Source: Bacteroidota bacterium
GTDB taxonomy: Bacteria > Bacteroidota > Bacteroidia > NS11-12g > UBA9320
Direction of reading: 5' to 3'
DNA: 7,383 bases
Assembly (NCBI GenBank): GCA_024638525.1
Contig: JAHEKB010000113.1
Coordinates: 1 to 7,383, forward strand
Of this stretch, positions 1 through 7,327 are shown piece by piece. Positions within the stretch are counted from its first letter, which is position 1, and each line of letters begins with the position of its first letter. The notes beneath the pieces are model-generated. The model was not told the DNA's origin, did not search any database, and worked only from the letters and a program-made list of their open reading frames with translations. The translations under genes and the position numbers were made by a program.

Positions 1-1016
1 TCTATCCCAAACATCCCAAGATTGGAAATAGTGAAGGTATTGCCTTCCCAATCTGCAGGTTGAAGTTCTTTGTTCTTGGCTTTAGCTGCTTTGTCCTTGA
101 CCTCTGTGCTAATCTCAGAAAGAGATTTGTGGTCAGCAAACTTGACAACAGGAACCAATAGGCCATCTTCAACTGCTACGGCTACTCCAACATGTACGTG
201 CTTGTTGAGTCGTATTTTGTCGCCCATCCATGCTGCGTTAACCATGGGGTGCTTTCTCAATGCTATGGCCGAAGCTTTAATGATTAAGTCATTTACAGAA
301 ATCTTCTGTTCGGCATAATCTACCATTTCCTTTCTTGCTGCAATAGCTTTATCCATACGGATCTCCATGGTTAGGTAGAAATGAGGTGCCGTGAACTTGC
401 TGTCAGCAAGTCTGCGTGCAATGGTCTTGCGCATCTGGCTCACTGGAACTTCGTCATATGATTCAACACCAATGGTGCTGGTACCAGCCACAGGGGCTTT
501 GAAATTCTCAATATCACGTTTGATAATTCTGCCATTGTCTCCGCTGCCACTGACTGCATTTAGGTCAATTCCCCTCTCTTCTGCCATTTTCTTAGCCAAT
601 GGCGAAACGAATATCCTGCCATTATCTAATGGACTTGGACTAGATTGTGGACTGGTTTGAGAAGTGACTTTAACTTCAGCAGCGGGTTCTTCTTTTGGTT
701 GCGCCGCCACTTCCACCTCTTTCACCTCTTCTTTCTCAGCTTTTGGAGTCTCTTTAAGCAAGTCTTGAAAGTCCTCACCTTCTGACCCCACCACAGCGAT
801 CACAGAATCAACAGGGATGGTGCCTCCTTCTTCTACATTTAAATGCAGAACTGTTCCCTTCTCAAAATTCTCAAGCTCCATGGTTGCCTTATCGGTTTCT
901 ACCTCAGCCAAAATGTCGCCAGATTTTATTGTGTCACCTAGTTTTACTTCCCAACTTACTATGGTTCCTTCTTCCATAGTGTCGCTCATTCTAGGTAACT
1001 TGATCGCTACTGCCAT
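1..1016 (-). CDS. pdhC: Dihydrolipoamide acetyltransferase, E2 of the pyruvate dehydrogenase complex (partial, C-terminus outside window)
   Basis: E2 core of a 2-oxo acid dehydrogenase complex, most likely pyruvate dehydrogenase. It carries the acetyl group on a lipoyl arm and transfers it to CoA in the cytoplasm. The 338 visible residues start at ATG 1014-1016 (MAVAIKLPRMSDTMEEGT). Residues 1-80 form one lipoyl domain with the modified lysine K43 in ETDKATME. Residues 84-132 are a flexible Ala/Pro/Glu-rich linker. Residues 135-172 form the E1/E3-binding domain (FVSPLAKKMAEERG and the GSGDNGRI turn). The catalytic acyltransferase domain begins near residue 188 (VPVSQMRKTIARRL) and is cut after SNLGMFGI, so the active-site His/Asp segment is not seen. 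The DTMEEG lipoyl domain and the SNLGMFGI motif resemble the mitochondrial-type pyruvate E2 more than succinyl- or branched-chain E2s; that substrate assignment is an inference. E1 and E3 genes are not in the window. The gene is divergent from thyA. Confidence 0.93.
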   Translation of the reverse strand, partial: MAVAIKLPRMSDTMEEGTIVSWEVKLGDTIKSGDILAEVETDKATMELENFEKGTVLHLNVEEGGTIPVDSVIAVVGSEGEDFQDLLKETPKAEKEEVKEVEVAAQPKEEPAAEVKVTSQTSPQSSPSPLDNGRIFVSPLAKKMAEERGIDLNAVSGSGDNGRIIKRDIENFKAPVAGTSTIGVESYDEVPVSQMRKTIARRLADSKFTAPHFYLTMEIRMDKAIAARKEMVDYAEQKISVNDLIIKASAIALRKHPMVNAAWMGDKIRLNKHVHVGVAVAVEDGLLVPVVKFADHKSLSEISTEVKDKAAKAKNKELQPADWEGNTFTISNLGMFGI

Positions 1017-1033
1017 AATTCAAATTAAGTTCG

Positions 1034-1041
1034 CAAAACTA
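1034..1041 (-). promoter_or_regulatory. Candidate -7 box upstream of the E2 gene
   Basis: Read on the minus strand the sequence is TAGTTTTG, an exact match to the Bacteroidota -7 consensus TAnnTTTG, ending 17 bases before the E2 start codon. No TTTG was found at the expected -33 distance, so this is a half-supported promoter with a leader of roughly ten bases. Confidence 0.4.
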
Positions 1042-1101
1042 AACAAGGAAGTTTAAATATTGTTGAGAATGGTTCATTAAAATGGCCTTGATTTGTAGGT
1101 G

Positions 1102-1896
1102 ATGAGGCAGTATGAAGACTTCCTAAAACAGGTCTACGAAAACGGGACTAAAAAGCAAGATCGAACCGGAACGGGAACTATCAGTGTTTTTGGCGGTCAG
1201 CTGCGGTTTGATTTGGAGAATTCATTTCCTCTAATTACCACTAAAAAGGTGCATTTCAAGTCCCTCGCTTATGAGTTGCTCTGGTTTCTCAAAGGCGACA
1301 CCAATATCAAGTACCTCAAAGAAAAGGGAGTAAGGATTTGGGATGAGTGGGCAGATGAGCAAGGAAATTTAGGCCCTGTTTATGGCAAGCAATGGCGCAG
1401 TTGGGAAGGAGCAGACGGGAGAACCCATGATCAGATGGCTAGAGTATTAGACCTTATTAAAAACAATCCCAACAGCAGAAGGATTCTTGTAAATGCCTGG
1501 AATGTGGGCGAATTAGACCAAATGGCTTTAACGCCTTGTCACTGTTTATTTCAATTCTATGTCGCCGATGGAAAGTTGAGTTGCCAACTCTATCAAAGGA
1601 GCGCTGACCTATTCTTAGGTGTTCCTTTCAATATCGCCAGTTATGCCCTGCTGACCCTTATGATCGCACAAGAATGTGGCTTAAAAGCCGGTGAGTTCAT
1701 TCACAGTTTTGGAGATGCGCACATCTATAACGATCATTTTGAGCAAGTTGAAGAGCAATTGAGCCGAGACCCCAGACCCTATCCAAAACTTCAACTTAAT
1801 CCCGAAATTAAATCCATCTATGATTTTGACTACCCTGACTTTGAATTGATTGACTACAACCCTCATCCATTAATCAGAGCTAAGGTTTCGGTATGA
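1102..1896 (+). CDS. thyA: Thymidylate synthase
   Basis: Converts dUMP and 5,10-methylenetetrahydrofolate to dTMP and dihydrofolate in the cytoplasm; homodimer in this family. The 264-residue product has the same length as the E. coli enzyme and appears to align without large gaps. Visible signatures are the phosphate-binding arginine in DRTGTGT (R21), FPLITTKK, the [11 protein letters not shown] and WDEWAD helices, GPVYGKQWR, the paired arginines in NSRRI, the nucleophile in TPCHC (C146), the [17 protein letters not shown] segment and the C-terminal [10 protein letters not shown]. The frame also allows GTG at 1099, but ATG 1102 reproduces the usual N-terminus (MRQYEDFL), so it is preferred. 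It is divergent from the E2 gene and overlaps the next gene by 4 bases, so the two are probably cotranscribed. No folA follows it here. Confidence 0.98.
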   Translation: MRQYEDFLKQVYENGTKKQDRTGTGTISVFGGQLRFDLENSFPLITTKKVHFKSLAYELLWFLKGDTNIKYLKEKGVRIWDEWADEQGNLGPVYGKQWRSWEGADGRTHDQMARVLDLIKNNPNSRRILVNAWNVGELDQMALTPCHCLFQFYVADGKLSCQLYQRSADLFLGVPFNIASYALLTLMIAQECGLKAGEFIHSFGDAHIYNDHFEQVEEQLSRDPRPYPKLQLNPEIKSIYDFDYPDFELIDYNPHPLIRAKVSV

Positions 1897-2324
1897 AAAC
1901 ACTTGCTCATCTTTGCTTCTGCTTAATCCTGTTTTCTTGCGGGGACCCGAATTTGAGTTTCGAGCAATTTGAGGGTAACTGGGTAAGGGCTCACAATACA
2001 AGCGGTGAACTGACAACGGAGAGATGGTGGAATGAAAACGGCCTGATCCAAGGCTTCGGCCTAACAACAAGAGGCTCTGATACTGTTTTTAGAGAAGACT
2101 TGAGTATAGAGTTGAGAAATGGTCAGTACTATTATGTCGTCCGCGGCGTGAATGAATCCCCTACTGAATTTCAGTTGACCGAGTTTAGCGATGACTACTT
2201 TCAGTTCAGTAATGCCGACAACCCTTTCCCCAGTAAAATTCTTTATCAATTCCCCAGCGACAGCATGATTGCCAGTCTTTCTGGTAATGGGAATACGGTT
2301 GAATTCAGATTTGGTCGAGAGTAA
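1893..2324 (+). CDS. Small lipoprotein, DUF6265-like (lipocalin-like fold suspected)
   Basis: A 143-residue predicted lipoprotein of unknown function. Residues 1-16 form a short lipoprotein signal: K2, a hydrophobic stretch LCFCLILFS and the lipobox LFSC with C16 as the lipidated cysteine. The residues after it (GDPN) lack the acidic surface-export signal of some Bacteroidota lipoproteins, so a periplasmic location is the simpler inference. The mature part of about 127 residues is rich in predicted beta strands. Its spaced pattern ([60 protein letters not shown]) recalls DUF6265, a calycin-like family often found as lipoproteins in this phylum; this is recognition by eye, not a search. The ATG overlaps the thyA stop as ATGA, which suggests translational coupling. 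It ends 3 bases before the convergent mutase gene. Confidence 0.85.
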   Translation: MKTLAHLCFCLILFSCGDPNLSFEQFEGNWVRAHNTSGELTTERWWNENGLIQGFGLTTRGSDTVFREDLSIELRNGQYYYVVRGVNESPTEFQLTEFSDDYFQFSNADNPFPSKILYQFPSDSMIASLSGNGNTVEFRFGRE

Positions 2325-2327
2325 TTT

Positions 2328-5009
2328 CTAGAGTTTTTTGAGGATATCCAAAGCCGCTTTTGCAATCACGGTTCCAGGGCCGAAAATAAAATCTACTCCC
2401 CTTGAGTACAGAAAATCATGATCCTGCTCAGGAATAACGCCGCCTGCAACTACGATGACGTCCTTCATTCCCAAAGCTTTCAGTTCATTTACTACATCAG
2501 GCACAAGAGTCTTGTGGCCTGCAGCTAAAGAAGAAACGCCCAACACATGGACGTCATTTTCCATCGCTTGTTTGGCTACCTCTTTTGGGGTCTGAAATAA
2601 TGGCCCAATATCCACGTCAAACCCCAGGTCGGCAAATGCCGATGCAATAACCTTTGCTCCTCTATCATGACCGTCTTGGCCCATTTTGCATACCAATATA
2701 CGCGGTCGTCGACCTTTGCGTTCCAAAAAGGCTTGGCTCGCTTGCCTTGCTTTAATTACTTCTTGATTTCCAGACACTTGATTCAAATATACACCACTAA
2801 CTGCGCTCGTTTTTGCTCGGTACCGCCCATATACTTCTTCCAAGGCTAAGGATATTTCACCCAGGGTAGCTCTTTCCCTAGCCGCATCAACTGCCAAACT
2901 CAAAAGATTCTCATTGCCTTGGGCCGCTTCTTTTAATCTTGTCAGGCATTGCTCTACAGCTGTTTCGTTTCTCTTTGCTTTCAACTCTTTTAAACGATCA
3001 ATCTGACTTTTACGGACTTGGCTGTTGTCAATCTCCAGTATGTCAAACTCAACCTTATCTTCTGTGCGGTACTTGTTCATTCCAATGATCAGCTCTTCGC
3101 CAACATCAATTCTTGCTTGCTTGATGGCTGCACATTCTTCTATTCGCATCTTAGGAATTCCGCTTTCGATGGCTTTGGCCATGCCTCCCAACTCCTCTAT
3201 CTCAAGAATATACTCCCAGGCCTTATCCGCTAGCTCTTGCGTCAGATTTTCCAGCTCTAATGAACCTCCCCAAGGATCGACAACTTTACAAATGTCCGTT
3301 TCATTCTGTATGATTTTCTGCGTGTTCCTGGCAATCTTTGCGCTGAAATCTGTTGGCAGGGCAATCGCCTCATCAAAGCTGTTGGTATGAAGGCTTTGGG
3401 TTCCTCCAAATACAGCGGCCATCGCTTCAATTGTGGTTCTGGCAATATTATTATATGGGTCTTGTTCCGTAAGACTCCATCCACTGGTTTGGCAATGGGT
3501 TCTCAATGCCATGGATTTTGGATTGGATGGATTGAACTTCTTTATCAGTTTAGCCCAGATCATTCTAGCTGCTCTCATCTTGGCAATCTCCGCTTTGAAA
3601 TTCATGCCAATGCCCCAGAAAAAACTCAGCCTCGGAGCGAATGCATCAATATCTAATCCTGCATTGATTCCAGTTCTAACATAATCCAAGCCATCAGCTA
3701 AGGTATAAGCCAATTCCAATTCAGGAGTTGCTCCAGCTTCTTGCATATGGTAACCACTGATAGAAATGGAGTTGAATTTTGGCATGTTTTCAGATGTATA
3801 GCTGAATATGTCGCTAATAATTCTCATGCTTGGGGCCGGCGGATAGATGTAGGTGTTTCTCACCATGAATTCCTTCAAAATGTCGTTTTGAATAGTCCCT
3901 GCTAATTCATGTATGTCTGCACCTTGTTCCAATGCCGCAACGATGTAAAACGCCATAATGGGCAGAACAGCCCCGTTCATGGTCATGCTCACGGATATAT
4001 CCTTTAGAGGGATTTCGTCGAACAGCAATTTCATGTCCTCAACGCTGTCAATGGCCACCCCAGCCATACCCACATCTCCCTTTACCCGGTCGTGATCAGA
4101 ATCATAGCCTCGATGAGTTGCAAGGTCGAATGCCACGCTCAAGCCTTTTTGCCCTGCAGCCAAATTCCTGCGATAAAAAGCATTGGATTTCTCTGCAGTT
4201 GAAAAGCCCGCGTATTGCCTAATGGTCCATGGTCTTACAGCATACATACTACTGTATGGCCCTCGAAGAAAGGGAGGTAAGCCCGCTACAAATTCTTTTC
4301 CGTTGATCTTTAGTTGAATATCATCAATTCCACATTTGGCTGCATATAAGGCCGTCAATGAACGAAAGAAATGACTGCCTTTGACCAAATCTCCTGCCCA
4401 ATCCAGATGGCTTTCTTCTTTTAGCAGAAGAGCTATGTTTCGGGCCAATCTCACTGACCTAGGGCTCTCTTCTCCATCAAATACTTGAAATGCTACACAT
4501 TCTACTCCTCCCATAATAGCTGCCAGAGCAGCTATGGTCTGTCTAACGAGATTGTTGTACTTGAATTCGTCATCTGCAGCCGGGATTACTGCTGTAATTG
4601 AAGCCCCTTTACACAGATATGTAGCCAATCTTAACTTGGCTATGGACTCATAGAAAGGACAATCGAGCTGCAAACTGAATGCTTTGGGCTGTTCGACTTT
4701 AATCCTTTCCAAAGCTTCTATATTTAAGCTTCCATATGAAGTTGGAAGATTTTTAGGCGAAATTGTATTGGTAAATGGAAGCTCGAGATCAGTAATAACG
4801 CTATATGACCAAGCTTTTGAATCCTCCTCCTCGGGCCAATTAAAATAATGCCCTTTGGAATAATACGGCTCTACTTCTAAGCCTTCTGAACTGGTCCAAT
4901 TCAAACTGTCTACCGCCTTTCCTTTGAGGTCAGAGATGAGTTTCTCTCGCCAATCTGAATGGCTGAACTCTTTAAACTCACTAAAATTCAACGACTTTTC
5001 CAATTTCAC
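2328..5009 (-). CDS. mutB: Methylmalonyl-CoA mutase: reduced MutA-like region fused to a full catalytic MutB chain
   Basis: Adenosylcobalamin-dependent isomerisation of (R)-methylmalonyl-CoA and succinyl-CoA, the final step of propionyl-CoA assimilation, in the cytoplasm. From GTG 5007-5009 the product has 893 residues; usual MutB chains have about 710-730. Residues 226-755 are the substrate-binding TIM barrel. Y266 (in [12 protein letters not shown]), R384 (in [11 protein letters not shown]) and H421 (in [11 protein letters not shown]) match Y89, R207 and H244 of the Propionibacterium enzyme; the Tyr/Arg pair favours methylmalonyl-CoA over isobutyryl-CoA. Residues 768-893 are the B12 domain with [10 protein letters not shown] (K775, D779, cobalt ligand H781). 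Residues 1-225 resemble a shortened small subunit: [14 protein letters not shown] at the N-terminus, then [21 protein letters not shown] and [15 protein letters not shown] from the end of a MutA barrel. No Met codon occurs before residue 166, so a GTG or TTG start is required. The frame is intact and no separate mutA is in the window. Confidence 0.93.
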   Translation of the reverse strand: MKLEKSLNFSEFKEFSHSDWREKLISDLKGKAVDSLNWTSSEGLEVEPYYSKGHYFNWPEEEDSKAWSYSVITDLELPFTNTISPKNLPTSYGSLNIEALERIKVEQPKAFSLQLDCPFYESIAKLRLATYLCKGASITAVIPAADDEFKYNNLVRQTIAALAAIMGGVECVAFQVFDGEESPRSVRLARNIALLLKEESHLDWAGDLVKGSHFFRSLTALYAAKCGIDDIQLKINGKEFVAGLPPFLRGPYSSMYAVRPWTIRQYAGFSTAEKSNAFYRRNLAAGQKGLSVAFDLATHRGYDSDHDRVKGDVGMAGVAIDSVEDMKLLFDEIPLKDISVSMTMNGAVLPIMAFYIVAALEQGADIHELAGTIQNDILKEFMVRNTYIYPPAPSMRIISDIFSYTSENMPKFNSISISGYHMQEAGATPELELAYTLADGLDYVRTGINAGLDIDAFAPRLSFFWGIGMNFKAEIAKMRAARMIWAKLIKKFNPSNPKSMALRTHCQTSGWSLTEQDPYNNIARTTIEAMAAVFGGTQSLHTNSFDEAIALPTDFSAKIARNTQKIIQNETDICKVVDPWGGSLELENLTQELADKAWEYILEIEELGGMAKAIESGIPKMRIEECAAIKQARIDVGEELIIGMNKYRTEDKVEFDILEIDNSQVRKSQIDRLKELKAKRNETAVEQCLTRLKEAAQGNENLLSLAVDAARERATLGEISLALEEVYGRYRAKTSAVSGVYLNQVSGNQEVIKARQASQAFLERKGRRPRILVCKMGQDGHDRGAKVIASAFADLGFDVDIGPLFQTPKEVAKQAMENDVHVLGVSSLAAGHKTLVPDVVNELKALGMKDVIVVAGGVIPEQDHDFLYSRGVDFIFGPGTVIAKAALDILKKL

Positions 5010-5013
5010 TGGA

Positions 5014-5021
5014 CAAAAATA
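5014..5021 (-). promoter_or_regulatory. Candidate -7 box for the mutase gene
   Basis: On the minus strand this reads TATTTTTG, an exact TAnnTTTG match ending 4 bases before GTG 5007-5009. A transcript from it would begin at or just after that GTG, giving a leaderless or nearly leaderless mRNA, or initiation at a later codon such as TTG 5001-5003. No matching -33 TTTG is visible at the usual distance, so the site may be a chance match in AT-rich DNA. Confidence 0.33.
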
Positions 5022-5087
5022 CAATGCAAGTAGCTAGAAAATTTGAAACCGGTATTCTCAGACTATCCTCTTTGCTTTATTTGCAAT

Positions 5088-5855
5088 ATGTACCAAAATA
5101 TTAGCTCTGAACTAAAAGGACATATTCAGTGGATATTCATCGATCGCGAAGACAAGATGAATGCCTTGAATATTTCATTATTGGCCGAATTGGGTCAAGA
5201 GATCAAACGCATTCAATCAGATGATGCGGTTAGAGTAGTCGTAATCAGCGGAAAAGGCCAAAAAGCATTTGCTGCAGGTGCCGATATTGCTGAATTTGCC
5301 AATTTTGGGTCGGCTGAAGCCAAAAAAATGAGTGCAGATGGCCATGATGTATTCCATCGAATAGAACAAAGCAGAAAACCCGTAATCGCTGCCGTCAACG
5401 GCTACGCATTGGGTGGGGGCTGTGAACTAGCCATGGCGTGTCACATCAGAATAGCCTCTGAAAATGCCACATTTGGTCAGCCAGAAGTAAATCTTGGGGT
5501 CCCGCCAGGATATGGAGGAACTCAAAGGCTAGCTCAGATAGTTGGAAAAGGCAGAGCGCTTGATTTACTTATAAGCGCTAGAAATATTGATGCTAGCACT
5601 GCTTTGAATTACGGACTATGTACAGACGTAGTGCCGATTGAAGCCTTACTTGAGCACTGCGAGAAAATTGCGTCAAAATTATTGACCAAATCACCTCATG
5701 CCATTGCTGAGGTAATAAAGTGTACAAATGCGTTGTACGATTTAACAGACGGTTATCAAACCGAAATAGACAGTTTCTCTGAATCCTTTGAAACCGCTGA
5801 CTTCAAGGAAGGAACGGCAGCATTCCTTGACAAGAGAAAGCCAAACTATCTATAA
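5088..5855 (+). CDS. Enoyl-CoA hydratase/isomerase (crotonase family)
   Basis: Probable hydration of 2-trans-enoyl-CoA to 3-hydroxyacyl-CoA in beta-oxidation or branched-chain amino-acid breakdown; family enzymes are cytoplasmic trimers or hexamers. With ATG 5088 the product has 255 residues, typical of stand-alone bacterial hydratases. The first oxyanion-hole segment is KAFAAGADIAEF (residues 59-70), the second is ALGGGCELAMAC (residues 107-118). Both glutamates used for hydration are present: E113 in GGGCELA and E133 in FGQPEVNLGVPPGYGGTQRL. This favours a true hydratase over family members that lack one glutamate. The C-terminus (FKEGTAAFLDKRKPNYL) is the usual FxEG...FLxKRxP pattern. The frame extends upstream to TTG 5043, but that would add 15 residues unlike the family. 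The gene is divergent from the mutase, consistent with shared acyl-CoA catabolism. The exact substrate cannot be read from the sequence. Confidence 0.93.
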   Translation: MYQNISSELKGHIQWIFIDREDKMNALNISLLAELGQEIKRIQSDDAVRVVVISGKGQKAFAAGADIAEFANFGSAEAKKMSADGHDVFHRIEQSRKPVIAAVNGYALGGGCELAMACHIRIASENATFGQPEVNLGVPPGYGGTQRLAQIVGKGRALDLLISARNIDASTALNYGLCTDVVPIEALLEHCEKIASKLLTKSPHAIAEVIKCTNALYDLTDGYQTEIDSFSESFETADFKEGTAAFLDKRKPNYL

Positions 5856-5892
5856 AATATGATGTTTAAATAACTAAAACTTTGGCATTGAA

Positions 5893-5923
5893 TTTGTTCA
5901 ACACTAGTTGAAGTTTAATTTTG
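5893..5923 (+). promoter_or_regulatory. Bacteroidota-type promoter of the DUF1573 gene
   Basis: A -33 element TTTG (5893-5896) and a -7 element TAATTTTG (5916-5923) are separated by 19 bases, matching the Bacteroidota primary sigma consensus TTTG-N19-TAnnTTTG. The start codon lies 20 bases after the -7 box, so the leader would be short (about 13-15 bases) and A-rich, without a Shine-Dalgarno sequence. The spacer contains an inverted repeat, listed separately. Confidence 0.7.
5897..5912. repeat. Inverted repeat TTCAAC-N4-GTTGAA in promoter spacer
   Basis: Perfect 6-base arms (5897-5902 and 5907-5912) around ACTA. The repeat occupies most of the spacer between the -33 and -7 elements of the DUF1573 promoter. 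It could be an operator for a dimeric regulator; an AT-rich chance palindrome is also possible. Confidence 0.45.
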
Positions 5924-5943
5924 AATAATATAAAATCACGAAA

Positions 5944-6393
5944 ATGAAAAAAACGATTCTACTATTAGCGCTTTTTGTTGGCTTTGGAACTCTAGCGTTT
6001 GCTCAGGAAGATCAAGATAGAGTTGACTTGGCATCTGATGCCACTCCTCAGGTCGAATTTGAGAAGAAAACGCATGACTTTGGAACCTTTGAAGAAGGGG
6101 TACAAGCAACAGTCACCTTTAAGTTTAGAAATACAGGGAATGCTCCCTTGGTTCTAAATAGTGTTAAACCTAGTTGTGGATGTACTTCACCCAAATGGAC
6201 TAAGGAGCCTATCGCACCTGGACAAGAAGGATCTATTACAGTAACATATAACTCCAAAGGCAGAGTTGGTAACTTCACGAAAACCGTGACAGTCACTCAC
6301 AATGGAGAAGGCGGAACGGTCTACCTAACCATTAGAGGTGTAGTAACTAAGTCTGCACCGGAAGTGGCGCCAACGGTAGTTGCCCCAAACTAA
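5944..6393 (+). CDS. Secreted DUF1573 protein
   Basis: A 149-residue exported protein of a family abundant in Bacteroidota and of unknown function. Residues 1-20 are a Sec signal peptide (MKKTILLLALFVGFGTLAFA) with likely signal peptidase I cleavage at AFA/QED. There is no lipobox, so a soluble periplasmic or secreted product is expected. Residues 37-133 are a single DUF1573 domain with an Ig-like/ASH-type beta-sandwich pattern. Its hallmarks are HDFGTFEEGVQATVTFKFRN, the paired cysteines in KPSCGCTSP (C78, C80), APGQEGSITVTYNSKGRVG and the last strands TKTVTVTHN and VYLTIRGVV. The tail (SAPEVAPTVVAPN) is Ala/Pro/Val-rich and probably disordered. The gene has its own promoter immediately upstream and a terminator immediately downstream, so it is probably monocistronic, although no terminator was seen after the preceding crotonase gene and readthrough is possible. 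Confidence 0.92.
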   Translation: MKKTILLLALFVGFGTLAFAQEDQDRVDLASDATPQVEFEKKTHDFGTFEEGVQATVTFKFRNTGNAPLVLNSVKPSCGCTSPKWTKEPIAPGQEGSITVTYNSKGRVGNFTKTVTVTHNGEGGTVYLTIRGVVTKSAPEVAPTVVAPN

Positions 6394-6412
6394 GATATTT
6401 TTCATCAAAAAT

Positions 6413-7327
6413 TTAGACCCGGGTCATTTGGCTTGGGTCTTTTTTTGCCCAATGTGTCCATTTGCCAAACCAGCCACTCAATCCGCCTGTATGCACAAGC
6501 CCAACTAGACTGCCCCTTTTAAACTTACTGTTTAGTGCCATCGCCTTTGCTGCGTAAAATGCTTTAGAAGTGTAGACTGGGTCTAACAGAATAGCTGTTT
6601 CTCTTGCAAATTCTTCTATGAAATTGAATAATGATTGTGGTGTCTTCGCGTATCCACCAAAGTGATATTCGGTCAATAACTCAAAAGGTGAATTATCAGA
6701 CCACTCCGCTATCTGACTCTTTAGAAATTCTCCCCCCTTTAAGGCACTGACACCGATAACTTTCACATCGCCGTCAGTGATCATTGCCGCCTTTGCCAAG
6801 CCTGCTAAAGTCGTTCCTGTACCACATGCAGCAATGCAATAGTCTGGAAGAATCTCATCTTCTAGAAGTATCTCCATGCAGCCTTTCATTCCAAGATTGC
6901 CTTCACCCCCTTCTGGAATAGTGAGATTTCCACCTTCATACTCAAATCGATGCTTGATGGATTTATACTCCTGCCTTGAAACAAATTCCAGATTCATCCC
7001 TAAAAATTCACACAATTGAAGCAAGCTAGATTTCTTCAATGGTTCCTCCCCCCTCACCCAAGCCCGTGTTTTCAGGCTGAGTCTATTGCCCAAAGAAGCT
7101 GTCGCTAATAGGTGATTTGAATAGGCCCCACCAAATGTTGCTATTTCTTTGGTTTCGCTGAAATCATTGATATAGGTTGAAAGCTTGCGCCATTTGTTGC
7201 CAGAAATCAAAGGATGAATGAGGTCGTCTCGTTTTACCACAAGACGGATTCCCGCTTGTTCTGCCCAATCTGTGCTAACTTCTTGCCAAGGGCTTGGTAC
7301 ATTCAGTTTGTCCAAACTGACGTTCAT
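6413..7327 (-). CDS. PLP-dependent D-cysteine desulfhydrase/ACC deaminase family protein, probably D-cysteine desulfhydrase-like
   Basis: Fold-type II PLP enzyme, probably cytoplasmic, that cleaves a small amino acid to a 2-oxo acid plus ammonia (and sulfide if the substrate is D-cysteine). With ATG 7325-7327 the product has 304 residues, somewhat shorter than the roughly 325-340 of characterised members. Visible landmarks are VKRDDLIHPLISGNKWRKL with the PLP lysine K45, FGGAYSNH (residues 65-72) and the phosphate-binding loop ACGTGTT (167-173). The two positions that separate family activities read DPVYT (T253) and VHTGG (T280). ACC deaminases have Glu and Leu there, whereas D-cysteine desulfhydrases have Thr or Ser and Thr, so deamination of ACC is not favoured. 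The frame also opens at TTG 7352, but MNVSLDKLNVPSPWQ is the family-like start, with AAAGG a few bases upstream as a possible ribosome site. The gene is convergent with the DUF1573 gene. Confidence 0.88.
   Translation of the reverse strand: MNVSLDKLNVPSPWQEVSTDWAEQAGIRLVVKRDDLIHPLISGNKWRKLSTYINDFSETKEIATFGGAYSNHLLATASLGNRLSLKTRAWVRGEEPLKKSSLLQLCEFLGMNLEFVSRQEYKSIKHRFEYEGGNLTIPEGGEGNLGMKGCMEILLEDEILPDYCIAACGTGTTLAGLAKAAMITDGDVKVIGVSALKGGEFLKSQIAEWSDNSPFELLTEYHFGGYAKTPQSLFNFIEEFARETAILLDPVYTSKAFYAAKAMALNSKFKRGSLVGLVHTGGLSGWFGKWTHWAKKDPSQMTRV
6415..6446 (+). terminator. Intrinsic terminator of the DUF1573 gene, overlapping the convergent gene's 3' end
   Basis: A stem AGACCC (6415-6420) pairs with GGGTCT (6435-6440) across a 14-base loop and runs into a tract of seven T (6440-6446). 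It begins 22 bases after the DUF1573 stop codon. The T tract is the AAA-AAA-G lysine region of the convergent PLP-enzyme gene. On the minus strand the same stem is followed by AAATTTTT, so it may also work in the other direction. Confidence 0.7.

Noticed and set aside
70..1056. Plus-strand open frames at 70-318, 391-660 and 817-1056
   Set aside because: They lie antisense to the E2 gene, whose protein has clear lipoyl, E1/E3-binding and catalytic domains. Their translations show no recognisable family pattern.
1058..1065. TATTGTTG as a -7 box for thyA
   Set aside because: It has one mismatch to TAnnTTTG and no -33 element at the right distance, so it was not listed as a feature.
1099..1101. 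GTG as the thyA start
   Set aside because: It adds one residue before the Met that matches the normal ThyA N-terminus and length of 264 residues.
1681..2249. Minus-strand frames at 1681-1866, 1870-2070 and 2061-2249
   Set aside because: They are antisense to thyA and the lipoprotein gene and look like random translations.
2315..2339. Possible hairpin before the T6 tract between the lipoprotein and mutase genes
   Set aside because: Only a four-base stem with a G-T pair can be drawn by eye, too weak to call a terminator.
2667..3684. Several short open frames on both strands inside the mutase gene
   Set aside because: They are other-frame shadows of a strongly conserved mutase coding sequence and have no family signature.
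5043..5087. Fifteen-residue N-terminal extension of the crotonase from TTG
   Set aside because: The family starts near MYQNISSELK, and ATG 5088 is the first ATG in frame. The extension resembles translated intergenic DNA.
5213..5398. Minus-strand frame inside the crotonase gene, and a similar one at 6048-6296 inside the DUF1573 gene
   Set aside because: Both are antisense shadows of genes with clear conserved motifs.
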